From: Cryptomeria japonica
Lineage: Eukaryota > Streptophyta > Pinopsida > Cupressales > Cupressaceae
Length of the DNA: 64,000 bases
Assembly (NCBI RefSeq): GCF_030272615.1
Contig: NC_081413.1
Coordinates: 100,976,239-101,040,238 of the forward strand
Direction: 5' to 3'
The notes under the pieces are model-generated. The model had not been told where the DNA came from. It saw nothing but the letters and a program-made list of their open reading frames with translations, and ran no database searches. This document shows positions 35,930 to 47,339 of this stretch, piece by piece (position 1 is the stretch's first letter; each line of letters opens with the position of its first letter). The translations under genes were made by a program, and so were the position numbers.

Positions 35930-36800
35930 CTTCTACAAAATTTTGCAATATGCCCAATCTTGTTATATGCATAACAAGTTACATTATTTCTCTAAGTAGT
36001 CTTTCAATATCCTTGACCGGTTTGTGTTTTGCATTGATTAGATAAATGTCCAAATCTACCACAAATATTACATTCATTCTACAATTTTTTGAGTTATGAC
36101 CAACTTTATTGCATTCGAAATATTGACCGGTGGGTAAATTTGTATTTTGATTATTTATAAATCTGCACTGATTTTCTCTATGACCAAATTTGTTTCAATT
36201 AAAACATTTCCCATTAAATTTAGAAGCATTAGGTTGTCTTACCGGTTCGCTGTGATCTTGATTGTTTGCAGTCCCAAAACTTTCACCATGTTCAAATACA
36301 AGTCCAATTGTATCTCCATTAGGTTTCTGTCTTTTCAGCATGTCATCAAGTCTTTCTGAACTTTTTTTGAATTTGTCTTTGTGTTCATTTGCAGTGATCA
36401 ACTCATTTTCCAGAATGCCAATTTGTCTCCTAAGCTCCTCTTTATCATGTTGCATGTGAATCATTAAGTCTTCTAGTCAAGTCTTCTTCATTCGTCTTCC
36501 TATCTTCAATATCCCTACATAGCCTCATGGTTAAATCTTGCATTTCATTCCTCATATTATTGTTCTCTTGCCTCAACTTCTCTGCAATATCTCTAAGAGT
36601 TTCCTTTTCATCATCATGTTTCGCATTTGCTCATGAATTTCCTTCCTCTTGTTTTTTGCTATAACCAAATTCTCCTGAAGTCTTTTAATGAATTCCTGGA
36701 CAGTCCTCAGATCATCTTCAAGTTTAATATTCTTTAAACTTTCTGCATCAAAATCTTCAAGAGCTCCTTCCAACTATTTTCTCAAACTCTCCATCAGTAT
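35930..36800 (-). pseudogene. gag: Gag C-terminal part of C: coiled coil and four zinc knuckles
   Basis: Just downstream of the primer site the minus strand encodes long charged helices (DDLRTVQEFIKRLQENLVIA, then EELRRQIGILENELITANEH) and a run of CCHC knuckles. The first reads CFN-stop-NKFGHRENQC (second Cys codon TGT changed to TGA), the second FECNKVGHNSKNC (first Cys lost), the third CNICGRFGHLSNQC is complete, and the fourth CYAYNKIGHIAKFC has lost one Cys. The globular N-terminal Copia Gag domain seen in F is missing here. Confidence 0.75.
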
Positions 36801-36850
36801 CGGTTCAAAATCTTCCTCAAGCTATTAGGATTTTGCAAATAGAGGACCAA

Positions 36851-36862
36851 GCTCTGATACCA
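36851..36862 (-). promoter_or_regulatory. Primer-binding site of C
   Basis: Minus-strand TGGTATCAGAGC, two bases from the LTR end; the standard plant Copia initiator-Met site. Confidence 0.9.
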
Positions 36863-36864
36863 AT

Positions 36865-37634
36865 TTTTAGATGCAATGACAATCCCAAAGACACTGAGAG
36901 GGGGGGGTGAATCAGTGTCTAACCGGTTTATGGAATATTTGAACTTATTTATAACTTTGCAACCCAAATTAATGTACTGATAAACAAGTAATAATGCAGC
37001 AAAGAGAAATAACAGAGATAGCATAAATGCACACCATAACACAAGATATTTTGGCAAGAAAACTCGGTAAGGGAAAAACCTCGGTGGGATTTGTGACCCA
37101 CAATATTTACTCACTAGCCAATATGAATAAATATTACTTACAATAGGGGCCTGCACATGCAGGAAGGCCAACAACCTAGAGATCACTTCTCAATGAAAGA
37201 TTCTCACTGACTAGAAAATGGATAATTAAATCCAAGATAATGTACTTCTCAAAATAGCATCTACAATGCTTGATTCAGTACCGATTTAAGCTCAGTCAGA
37301 AACCTTAACCAAAAACATGTCAGTGAATGATATTAACTTACATACCATGTTCAAAAATGACCTATAAGATCTCATACATATATGAGTCTTTACAATGCAT
37401 CATGTCGGCTTACAAATAATTACATTACACAAAACAAAACTTGTCTCATGTCGGCCTGGATGTCGATATGCTTAATTGTTGGTGAAAACTAAATTCTGAT
37501 GAATGAACTTTGTTGTGCCTACCGGTGCTGGTGAATTATGTCTGTGATGCTGGTGAACCTATAGAATCATGTTACCGGTTGGTTGCCATCAATAACAACA
37601 TCAACCATTCTCATGTGAGTGTAGAATGACAACA
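36865..37634 (-). repeat. 5' LTR of C (770 bp)
   Basis: Plus-strand start TTTTAGATGC (TGTTAG in the other copy) and end GACAACA before the CTAAT duplication. Aligns with 26976-27498 plus 31716-31958. Confidence 0.88.
36889..36920 (-). promoter_or_regulatory. G-loop hairpin near the end of the C LTR
   Basis: A 9-bp stem, AGACACTGA (36889-36897) with TCAGTGTCT (36912-36920), around a G-rich loop of 14 bases. It lies 24 bases inside the LTR end beside the primer site. The left LTR has the same stem with a 21-G loop (27000-27047). Confidence 0.7.
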
Positions 37635-37639
37635 CTAAT

Positions 37640-38104
37640 AATATGATAGAGTATGAGGCTCTAATTAGAGGACTACTCTTCGCTCATAAGAAGGGAGCCA
37701 AATGCTTAAGAGTGCGGGGAGATTTTGAATTGGTGGTTAAACAAGTAAGAAGCCAATATGCATGTCATGACAAAAGGTTATCAGCATATAGGAATAGAGT
37801 ATGGGGGTTGGTTGAGGATTTTGATGCTTTCAATATTCAGCTAGTACCCAGGAAAGCAAATGGGATATTAGATGCATTAGACATAGTAGCAAGTACACTA
37901 GAACTAGTGAGCCAATTTCCTTTGAAGAAGTTTTCCGTAGAGTTGGTCTCCACACCTGCTGTGCTCGATAACATCAAACACTTTCAAGTTTTCAAGGATG
38001 ATACCCACATTCTAGCCTTTCTTGCCAATTTAGGGGCTTTTGAAGAACAAATCATTGATGAGAAGGATAGACTAGATGATGTTGATGAAGGGGGTGATGA
38101 ATAA
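37640..38104 (+). pseudogene. pol: Extra RNase H of D, second half
   Basis: Resumes after Copia C with NMIEYEALIRGLLFAHKKGA (catalytic Glu) and RVRGDFELVVKQV (third Asp), then a C-terminal DAFNIQLVPRKANGILDAL segment matching the HVPRxxNxxADAL end of plant-type RNase H domains. With the first half it makes about 225 residues. It lies between protease and RT, unlike element A, where the equivalent domain follows the RT-linked RNase H. Confidence 0.85.
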
Positions 38105-38254
38105 ATTATGAATTTACCTACAAACGTTATTCCCAAAGGTATGGTCACCCTAGAGAGGGTTTTTGATTATGGTCCTAGGTTAAAAGAGAGATTAACAACA
38201 AATTCAGATGTCAAGAAATATGAACCACGTAATATTGGTTCAGAAGGCCAATAG

Positions 38255-39054
38255 AAGATAGTGTACATTGGTAAGATTTGTACTCACAGTGAAAGAGAGA
38301 AAAATTTCCAGATTTTAAAAGAGTACATTGATGTTATAGCATGGGGATACGAAGATATGAAAACTTTTGATACATCAATCATCACTCATGTTATACCTTT
38401 GAAACCTAATATGAGTTGTTCAGACAAAAACAATGACTGGTTAGTTCGTTGATAGAACCCTTGATTTTCAAGGAAGTTCAAAAGTTTCTCTCTGCTAGGA
38501 TTATTTTCCCGGTGTGTCACTCTACTTGGGTTGCCAATTTGGTGCCAGTAAGGAAAAAGAATGGGGAAATTCGGCTTTGTGTTGATTTTCACAACCTCAA
38601 TAAGGCATCTAAAAAGGATAATTACCCACTTCCTTCCTTAGATGAGGTATTACAAATTGTTAATGGTTCACAAATGATGTTATTCTTAGATAGTTATTCT
38701 AGATATAACCAAATTATGGTGAACCATGAAGACCGCATGAAAACAACGTTTACGATAAAGTGGGGGACATATGTGTACCGAAGGATACCGTTTGGGTTAA
38801 TTAATGCTGGAGCAACATTCCAAAGAGCAATGGATATGGCCTTCAAAGATCTGATTGGTAAATATATTATGGATGACTTGACTATATTTTCCAAGGTTAG
38901 AGAAGATCACCTGGACCACCTTCGTAAAGTTCCAGAGAGGTGCCGAAGATATGGGATTTCCCTTAACCCCAAGAAGTGTGTATTTGGAGTGGCTAAAGGA
39001 AAGCTCCTTGGCCATGTAATCTCTGAAAGGGGGATATCTATAGACCCAGATTGA
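38255..39054 (+). pseudogene. pol: Reverse transcriptase of element D
   Basis: The pre-RT segment YIGKICTHSEREKNFQILKE and VIAWGYEDMKTFDTSIITHV leads to a frameshift near 38430-38440; RT then runs open from 38449. Motifs: RLCVDFHNLNKASKKDNYPL, LFLDSYSRYNQI (catalytic Asp), RIPFGLINAGATFQ and KYIMDDLTIFSK, where the residue before MDD is Ile instead of the usual Tyr. A thumb segment LNPKKCVFGV and LLGHVISERGISIDPD follow. Apart from the frameshift it has few lesions. Confidence 0.9.
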
Positions 39055-39063
39055 GTAGAAGCA

Positions 39064-39660
39064 TTGTTGAAACTACAAATTCCTAGCAGTAAAAAGGAGA
39101 TGCGATCTTTCTTTGGGAAGATCAATATTGTTAGAAAATTTATCACTGGGTTTGCAGAGATAGTCAAGCCATTAAATGAAATGATGAAGAAGGATGCTAA
39201 GATCGAATGGACTATAGAAGAAAAAGAGGCTTTTGCCCAGATCAAGAAATCCATCGCTGAAGCTCCTATATTAACTAGTCTTGACTATACTTTGTCATTT
39301 TATATATATTCTTTTGCTTCGTTGCACTCAGGAGCAGTTGTTTTTACATCGAGACAAGCAGGGGACAAGAAACCCATCACATTTATGAGTTCCCCTTTCA
39401 AGAGTGTTGAGGTGAGATATTCTTCTCTTGAAAAATAGGTTTTTGCTTTGGTAAGAGCAATCAAGAAACTTAGGCATTACATCCTGAGGAGTAAAATCTA
39501 CGCGATTGTACCTAATCAAGTGATTAAGTCACTTCTTATGAAGTCAGAGTTAGGAGAACGTTGAGGGAAATGGATGGCTATTTTACAGGAGTTTGATCTG
39601 GAGATGCATCCAATGAAGTTAGTTAGAGGCTAGGGTTTGTCTCAAGCTATGGTGACTAAC
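39064..39660 (+). pseudogene. pol: RT-linked RNase H of element D
   Basis: Same frame as RT. The connection domain EMRSFFGKINIVRKFITGFA is followed by AFAQIKKSIAEAPIL and the RNase H proper. The first catalytic region reads YIYSFASLHSGAVV, where the usual Asp is not evident. A stop follows YSSLEK at 39438; after it come FALVRAIKKLRHYILRSKIY and a degraded LQEFDLEMHP end. This domain may have lost activity before the element died, with the extra RNase H substituting; that is speculation. Confidence 0.8.
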
Positions 39661-39799
39661 ATCCCTCAAATCCAGTGCCAACAATATACATTGCAGTCAT
39701 TCACTCAGGACCCATGGTACACAAATTTAGTTTTTATTTTGCTGAATAATAAGTGTCCTAAGGGGTTGACAACCATGCAAAGATGATCTTTAAGACTCA

Positions 39800-40938
39800 A
39801 AAGTGCCAATTATATGATCAAGTATTCAGCACTTTATAGAAAAAATTATGAAGGTATTTACCTTCGATGTCTTGATCATCAAGAAGCCCATAAAATGATC
39901 GAGGAGTTCCATGGGAAGTATGGTACAAGTCATGGGTCGGTAGATGCCACTGCACATCAAATTTTGAAGGCTGGATATTACTGGCCTAGTATTTTTAAGG
40001 ATACTCATGAGCACGTTCGTCATTGTCATACATGTCAAACCGCAGTTTCCAGAGAGAGGAATCTCGCCATGCCTCTCCAACTAGTGTTTGAGGTAAGATC
40101 GTTCACCCAATGGGAACTAGATTTCATAGGTGTCATTAATCCTAATTCATCTATAGGACATAAGTTCATTCTTACAGCAACAGATTACTGCACTGGATGG
40201 ACAAAGGCCATAGTGTGTCGAAATGCTACTGCGGAGGTTGTCTTGAAATTCATTGAAGAATACATCATCACCAGGTTTGGTATGCCATTCGCTCTGGTAT
40301 GTGACAACGGCCCTGATTTTACTTCTGTGCAGTTGATGCAGTGGTCATATGAATATAAAGTAATATTGAAATTCTCATCCAATTACTATCCACAAGGTAA
40401 TGGAGTAGCTGAATCCACAAACAAGAACTTCCTAGATGTCATTAAAAGGATACTCAAGAAGAATCCCAGGGATTGGCACAATCAGTTGAGATACACCTTA
40501 TGGGTTGATCGAACTAGAGTAAAAGCTGCCTTGGGAACTTCTCTGTATTACCTTGTTTATGGCCAAACTCTTGTCTTCCCAATCAACTTACAAATACCTG
40601 TCCTCCAGTTAATGAAAGAATTTGAAATTGAGGGTCAAGTAGAGGTTCCTCTCTTAAATTTGTTAAAACTTGATGAGAAAAGGGTTAATACCCTACAACA
40701 CTTCACCAAGCACCAAGATGTTGTTAAGCGATGGTTTGACAAAAGAGACAAGGTGAAAGCCTTTTGGATCTCTAACCTAGTTCTGTTATGGGATAAGGCC
40801 AAGGAGAAGAAAGGTGATCACCATAAGTTTGAAAATTTGTGGTTAGGTCCTTACCAAATAGCCAAAATTTTAGGAGAGAACACCTTAAGGTTAAGCTCTT
40901 TGACTAGAGAACTTGTACCATTTCTCGTCAATGGTTAG
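39800..40938 (+). pseudogene. pol: Integrase of element D (open, 374 codons)
   Basis: The longest intact open stretch in the window. N-terminal zinc domain: EEFHGKYGTSHGS then VRHCHTCQ. Catalytic triad: Asp in WELDFIGV, Asp in LVCDNGPDF, Glu in NGVAESTNKNF. The C-terminal part has the GPY motif LWLGPYQIAKILGENTLRL. No chromodomain follows. The enzyme would insert the DNA copy with a 5-bp target duplication, as seen for D. The frame is the same as RT and RNase H; the Met at 39814 is internal to pol. Confidence 0.92.
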
Positions 40939-41958
40939 TTCCTCAAGCACTATTTCGAGTAATTCCTAGTGAAGCTTGACCTATTGTAATATAATAGATT
41001 AGTTGTTTTTTGTTTTGTTTGCTTTGCTGCTTGTTTGGGTTTTGCATGTTTGTTGTGTTTTCGCTTTGCTGCATGCATGTTTCCCTTTTGTTTTTGTTTG
41101 TTTTGTTTCATTTCGTTCGCTTCCATTTTGTTGTGTCAGGATATACATTTATTCTCAAAGATTATAAAAGGAAGGTGTCCTATGCATGACAAGTTGCCAA
41201 ATTTTGATAAACTTTGACTCTTTGCTATTTACAACTTCATTATTATTTGGTTAATTTTGAAAACTTTATCTACACTCATTCAAGGTGGTATATAACGGTT
41301 TAAATATGATTTGAGTTTTTGACCCTCAATTGGAAAAGGCTAACTTGATAACTCGGCACTACCATCACACTAAGATGCATAAAAAAGTTTTGTAATATAT
41401 CATATGAACTTGTCTCCAAGTGAAAAATCAAAAGTCGGGATGTTTCACGTTGTCCACCGTGGTTCCCAACCCAGTAATCAGATTTCAATGTTTGAAAAGT
41501 TTCTTAAAAGGTTACTAAAGAAATAGTCCTTCTATATTCCATGATGTTTTCAAAAAAGGAAAAGGAAAAGAAAAGAAATGATCCTCTTAAAGCAATTAAG
41601 CTTGGGTGTTTCAAGTAACCTCCACCGGGGCTATGAACACTTGGCTGGTAGTCGAGCACTGCTTGACAGGAACCAGAGGTATCTCTGTCGGGGCTATGAA
41701 TGCCTAGCTGGCAGTAGAGCTATGCCTAGGATGACGTCGCATGAAACACATTGGTTGATTTCACCTACGTAACTTGGGCTTAGTTTCCTTTGTTCATCTT
41801 CATTATTAAAAATGATGGAGTAATAAATCATGCGCACACACTTTAGAGTTAATCCTGTTCAGTTTTGGACTTGGTTGTTTGCTCATTGATTTGCTCATCT
41901 TGTTGCTCTTATACATCCTTTTGAATGATAGTATCCTTAGGCATCACGTTAACCCAAG
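40939..41958 (+). other. 3' untranslated region of D
   Basis: No coding similarity. It holds T/G-rich sequence (40,990-41,140) and a two-copy 63-bp tandem repeat at 41621-41745 built on CGGGGCTATGAACACTTGGC. The polypurine tract and the first ~1.03 kb of the 3' LTR are missing: sequence passes from this region straight into the middle of the LTR at about 41959, a deletion. Confidence 0.7.
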
Positions 41959-43719
41959 GTCCCAAAGTTAACTTTTTCTACTTACCCCGGAACCCCAGAG
42001 TTTTGGACTCCATTTGCTTCATCCATCCCGAAACCCCAAAGTTCCATACTCTATTCAATTTATCAACCCTGGAACCCTAGAGTCCTGAGGTTGGTTCTTT
42101 GGTCATCTCCATCCACCCCGAAACCTCAAAGTTCCAAGGTCACTTGTCTAATAAGGAATTTATCCACTCCAGAACTCTGGAACTCCGAAGTCTCGAGGTG
42201 CATGATGTTATTAATATTTTTTATCTCTATAGTGGATTAAGTCTTGATTCTTTCTTATAGATTAGAGAATTTAGATGGATCCAACTTCCAACAAGAGAGG
42301 CAAGGAGATAGACAAACTTCTCATGACAATTAAATATCAATATCAAGGATAGGTTTATGTTTCTAAGTTGGATGATCAGATCAAATGGGTTATAGACACA
42401 GAGGTAGGGCACATCAAGATAGAGGATATTAAGATACAATTGGACTATCCAAGACTAGAGGCCCCATTGAGAAGGATTAAGAGATCAGGTCTGGTGGAGG
42501 CATTCATCTTCTCATAGTCATTCCAATCTCCTAAGTTTATCATGACTGTTACACAGCTTTACAATGCAGATACAAGAAAGTGCACAAATGCTTAAGGTAG
42601 GACGGTAATCGACTTGTCTGCAAACATCATAGGATTTTTGTTTGGCATCCCTGCAAGAGATGAAGTACTCCAAATCACTGAAGAAGAAGACCTCATAGTG
42701 TTGAATAGGAATATTGCTTCAAATAAGAGGCACATGAATGAGAACTAGTTAGAAGAGGAGAGAAAAACAGGGCTAAAAGCCACAAATGTGTTGACGGCAG
42801 ATTTTAAGGAACCACAAAGAGATTTGATCATCATGCTGAGCAAAGCCTTTAGTAAGCCAAATTGAAGGCATTTAAATCCTTGGATGTTCCAGTTCATGAC
42901 CATCATCCTTATAGGGAAGAAATACTTCGACTGGGCCCAAATCCTCTCCGATAACATCCATAAATAGATGATGGAAGTACATCAAATGAAGAAGTTATTT
43001 TTCACTTCCTATGTTATTTGGGTGGCTCCCTAAGTAGGTAAGTTCCTAGGATTATAGATAGAAGGCCAACTGGGAAATGAGGAAGTGCAGAAGAAAGTTT
43101 GGGAGTATTACTCACAACTCCCTCTAGATAATGCAAAGGCTCACTTCAAGAGAATCAATGATGCCTTCGTCTTCCCTATTATCATCAAACTAATAGGTGA
43201 TATAGGATACAGGATAAACTATGAACCAATGGCAATCATCCAAGAATGGGCATGTTGGTTCATCCAAAAGCAGCATTCTACGTATATCAAGGTCAGTGGG
43301 TTCACAGGGAACCCGATGCTATTGCCACAATATTGCAATGACCGCGTCATTAGGGACTTTGAAATAGAAACTAACTTCCCCAAAGAGCTAAGGGGTGATG
43401 GAGAACTATTAGACTCCATATATAAAGAACAAGAAATTGACAAGAAGACTCTATCTCCTATAAGGTGGTCGGTGCAAGAAGAAATGGATATAGACTGAAT
43501 AACCCAAGCGGTTATAAATAGAACTAGACAGTAGCTCGGTTTGACGGTTAGGCCAAGTGCTTCAAAGGGGAAGCAGAAGGAATCTACCTCAAGTGTGCCC
43601 CAATAAAGGGGTTATAAGGAGTATGCTCGCAAAAAGTTCTAGTTCCCAAAAGAATACATCAACTGACCCGGATGAAGTTGTTGAGCCTAAAGAAAATATC
43701 GATGAATTGTTGAAGAAAC

Positions 43720-44937
43720 TGTAGCGTCCTAAAATTGTGACACTTGCAATTTCGACCGCATTTGGGTCTTCACGATGGCGACGCAACACTAAACCTGAAT
43801 GGAGACCCCGAAACTTGCTCATGACACCAAAAACTGCATTTTTCCAGCACCCTGGCCTGATCCTCCTTGCACCCTGCTGTCCCGGGAGGTGGGACCAGAG
43901 CGCCTAGCGCCCTGGTCCTTCAGGACCAGGGCACCCAGCGCCCTGGTCCCTGGCCCTATTTTGGGCCCGGTCTCCTATGGGACTTCGGGCCTTTTTGTTT
44001 GCAAATTGGAAAATTAACATTTCTTGGTCGGCCTAAGGTCAGGAAAATCAATCTATCAGCCCTAATTGACAAGTATATAAACTACATTTTCCTCTTTCAT
44101 TCGACATGATGGAAAAGGCGTGGAAACTATACTCAAGCATTCAAGCATTCAAGAATTCCTTCAAGCAATTGATCATTCTAAGTCTCCATTCAAGGCTAAG
44201 TGTTGCATTCAAGACAAGGATTCAACCATTGAAGAGGAGATCACTTACAACACATTACATGCTACAACATACAACATACAACAAACAACAACATCTATAC
44301 CTTCGCACATAAGGATACAAACATCCTTACAACAAGGTATTAGTACTTGTTTTGCATTACATACATTTACATTTACAACATTTCTCATTTCTTGGTTAAT
44401 TCCAAAACTGATCCCTAACCCCCCAATCGTCTTCGCTTTTCTGTGTGTAGGTTGCAGGTACGCGGCTGAAATTGAAGATCTGGAATCCTTGTGCAGAGAC
44501 GAACAGATCCCCCTTCGTTTCGCGGATTTTTCGGAGGACCGTGGCGTCAGGCACCATCGTCTTGACAACTTTTGCTCAAATTTGCAGGACAGCGCCGTAT
44601 CAACATTTTACTACTAATTCCAAGTCCGCAGCTTCATCCTATATCCCTATCTCAATTTATAAGCGAATCTTTGTCACTTTCTATGCATTCCTAGCTTAAT
44701 TCTTCTATCAACATTCTTTACAAAAGAGGGTAGCCTTGCTTTCTTAACCCTTGAAACGCATTTAGCATCCAATCTTGCATTGTGTGAGATTGGATCTTGT
44801 GGGTTTCAACCCCTCTTTTGAATGTAAAGTCCCTCCTAAGTGAAAACCATCAACCCTAGAGTGACTCTCCCTTCTCTCTCCTTGGAGTTGGAAGAGGGGA
44901 GAGCAACTAGGGTTCGATCGCGATTTTCCGCTTTACA
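43720..44937 (+). mobile_element. Solo LTR I1 (1,218 bp) in the D 3' LTR
   Basis: Flanked by GAAAC at 43715-43719 and 44938-44942; the D 5' LTR has the uninterrupted site. Ends TGTAGCGTCC and GCTTTACA. A TATATAA box at 44074-44080 gives plus orientation. No internal region or second LTR, so a solo LTR left by recombination. A GC-rich U3 part (43855-43990) contains CCAGGGC/GCCCTGG inverted pairs. It is nearly identical to I2 at the right edge over the parts compared. Confidence 0.9.
44074..44080 (+). promoter_or_regulatory. TATA box of LTR I1
   Basis: TATATAA inside the LTR, followed by a CT-rich stretch (TTTTCCTCTTTCATTCG), a plausible start region. The same motif is conserved in I2 on the opposite strand near 63830. 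Confidence 0.6.
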
Positions 44938-47339
44938 GAAACTTCATGAGCAGATGAGAAAATATGAACTATTGAAGAAGGTTGCAGACTTTGGAGTGAG
45001 AGAAGGACTAGGTGTTGTGCCACAAGCAAAGGTTCTTCCTATGAGAACAACAATTGGACAAACTCCAGGAGAAGCTACTCAAGAGGAAGAAGAACAAGGA
45101 AAAATAGATGTGCACCCACTCAACCTCCATCAACAGCTACAACACCAACCCCAGTTACTAATGCCCCTATGCCACTACCAATTGATAAAACCATAGTGCC
45201 TCCCAGGATAGGTATTTAGGCCTACCACTGAAACTGTAATTGTCCTTAATATTGAAACAAACTCTAACCAGGAGGAGGAGCAGCCTATGGGATAGCAACC
45301 ACTTGGAGAGGAGAAAGAATGAAATGACGGTGAAGATTTTTTGAATGAAATATTAATCTTAGCCCCTGATGACCAAGAAGATCTCCTCAAAGAGATAGTT
45401 GTTGAGCAAGGTATGGGAGAAATAGATAAGGATGGAAGGAAATTTGGCGAAGAGGTCAATGATAGGTTGGGAGAGTTGCATAAGCAACAGTAGCTGAATG
45501 TTGATATTGCTCTCCAAACTAATCTGGCCTGCCAAATTGCTTCACCTCAAGGTCTTAAGCACATAGAAGAAGAAGATAAAGATGAAGCAGAGGAACAGTC
45601 GGATGTGCACATTGTGACTATCAACATAGTGCCTCACGAAGGTGATAAGGATAAAGATGTGCCACAATGGTTGGAGTTCACCTTTGAGAGAAAGAAGAGG
45701 AAAGTAGTGTTACCAAAGGTTACACTACAACAGGCAATCACGGAGGAACCGAAGAAAGTTAAGAAGTCCAAGACTGTGCATCATCTATCAAGAACAAGTT
45801 CTACTGAGGTGGTTGCAGGCATAGCGGTTCCTCTACAAGTAGAAGGTCAAAACCCCCCAAAGTAGGAAGTGTCTTAGGTAAAAATAGGTAAGCAGATGAG
45901 GAGCATTAACTTCTTGCTCTCAACAATGGGAGTGGAAGCTCAACATGTTCAGCAAATAGTTACAGGTATTGATTAAAGTTATGCACCTAGGTGAGGAAGT
46001 GATCATAGAGGACCTCTTGGGTGGAGACAATTGTAAGAACTTGTAGTCTTACACATACATTTTGGAGTTGAAAATGGAAATTATTTAGTAGTATATGAAA
46101 GAAGTAGCAGACATTCGAGTTTCCCTCCTCAAGGTGGTAGAAAAATATGAAGATTTTGTAAGACAGTTACTTGGAGTTTTTGGGCTAGGGATAACTAGTG
46201 CGGGAGTTATGGAAGAAGAGTAGGTACTCAGCCAGTGGGATGCATATGAGGCCCAACATTTGGGACATCCAGCTCAGTTCACTATCACATTTATGGATAG
46301 ATATACTTATTTAATTATACAATGTCAAGAGGCGGTAGAAACAATAGGGGAGTTGGAGAAGAAAAGAAAGAATGCAGAGGAAGTTTTGAAAAAGTATAAA
46401 TTCAGAATCAAGCATGTTACTAATCCTCCTAATGAGGTAGTTGCATGTATCATTAACAATTATAAGTCCTATAAATAGAAGTAGAAGATAAAAACATAGC
46501 TACTAAAGATAGCAGGACTTTTGAGAGGAGTTTTTGCATGACTTCCCCACTAGTACTCCAACTATGTCTCCAACTCGCATTCCAATTTTGAGCTCAATTA
46601 TGCATGACTATGAAATCACAGTTCATATAGCATGTTCTTTGTAGTGTTCACCTAGAAATTTTATATTATTTTTGTAGATTGCTATGAACTTGGGTTATTT
46701 TTGTTACCTATTCTTTGAAATTAATACAATAAGAAGCTTATATATTTACTGATCTATGCATATGTTCTACGAGTTTGTTATTTGTGATCCAGTAATGTTT
46801 ATTGTTTGAAATTAGCAACGTGTTCTGATCTTGCATTTATTGCTTTATGACTCATGCTACGCACGTAAGTGGTGTATGAGAATTACTGGGATAGATAATA
46901 TTGTGATGATATTCTTTCCATGAGTCTGTAAGGTTACTGACTCTACAGGTTTACTGGAGGTCTGTTGTTGAATGTCAATTTGGATAATATTTGATGATAT
47001 TTGGATTGCAGGGTATTAATTAAGTAGTTTGTTAAGTTGTCATTGAATTGGTTTCATTGTTATTTTCATTTCCCTATCTCTTTCAATTTATTTCCAGAAG
47101 AATCTTAAAATCATAAAAATACAAAACAAAGGAAGTTAAGTTATTAACGATTAGTGGGATTTAGTTTCAACCAGCAGGCCCCTTAATAGGTACAACCACA
47201 TCAACCATTGGGTTGCCGACTATAGATACCTTGGAGTGATTAGTTCCCCAAAACTTATTTCTTTTTAGGAGAGGTGGTGAGTGTTCACATTGGCTACTTG
47301 ACTATTGGTGAGTGTGTTAAAATAGTCATCAACAGATCC

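Larger units (their letters stand above)
26976..37634 (-). mobile_element. Copia element C, 10.7 kb with nested B
   Basis: Flanked by CTAAT at 26971-26975 and 37635-37639. Minus orientation: 5' LTR 36865-37634, primer site, gag remnant with zinc knuckles, long accessory coding region, polypurine tract, 3' LTR 26976-31958 interrupted by element B. Without B it is about 6.4 kb. No protease, integrase, RT or RNase H was found, so it would depend on other elements' enzymes. LTR ends (TGTTGGCATT on the minus strand), polypurine tract and primer site are like those of F, so C and F are related families. Confidence 0.88.
42275..46480 (+). pseudogene. LTR-embedded accessory ORF of D, 3' copy
   Basis: The second copy of the LTR ORF, starting MDPTSNKRGKEIDKLLMTIK. 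From 42275 to 43498 (408 codons) it keeps one frame with only nonsense changes. Several stops are Trp or Gln codons in the 5' copy, for example NENWLEEER there versus NEN-stop-LEEER here (TGG to TAG). Longest open parts: 43085-43498, 44940-45196 (after I1) and 45605-45865 (VPQWLEFTFERKKRKVVLPK). The C-terminal coiled coil is at 46260-46478. Presence in both LTRs shows it was part of the LTR when the element transposed. Confidence 0.7.
17479..47334 (+). mobile_element. Giant Ty3/gypsy element D with ~6-kb LTRs
   Basis: Flanked by GATCT (17474-17478) and GATCC (47335-47339); uninterrupted LTR copies show GATCC at this site, so this is a 5-bp target duplication with one later C-to-T change. Ends are TGTTATGCC and CATCAACA. 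Without its three nested insertions the element is about 18 kb. Order: 5' LTR, primer site, gag, protease, extra RNase H, RT, RNase H, integrase, 3' UTR, 3' LTR. Gag-Pol runs in one frame from 23523 to about 38430 once Copia C is removed, and shifts once near 38430-38440. Many in-frame stops make it inactive. Confidence 0.9.
41959..47334 (+). repeat. 3' LTR of element D, 5'-truncated
   Basis: Aligns with the 5' LTR from about 18510 to its end and terminates CATCAACA before the GATCC duplication. It is interrupted by solo LTR I1 (43720-44937). It lacks U3, G run and TATA box. Relative to the 5' LTR it retains about 45 bases after the ORF start that the 5' copy lost, and lacks part of the segment matching 21480-21830. 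Confidence 0.87.

Noticed and set aside
44840-45196. ORF starting in solo LTR I1 and running into the D LTR ORF
   Set aside because: A chance fusion at the insertion junction; the first 33 codons are LTR sequence, also seen at the I2/H junction (62603-63055).
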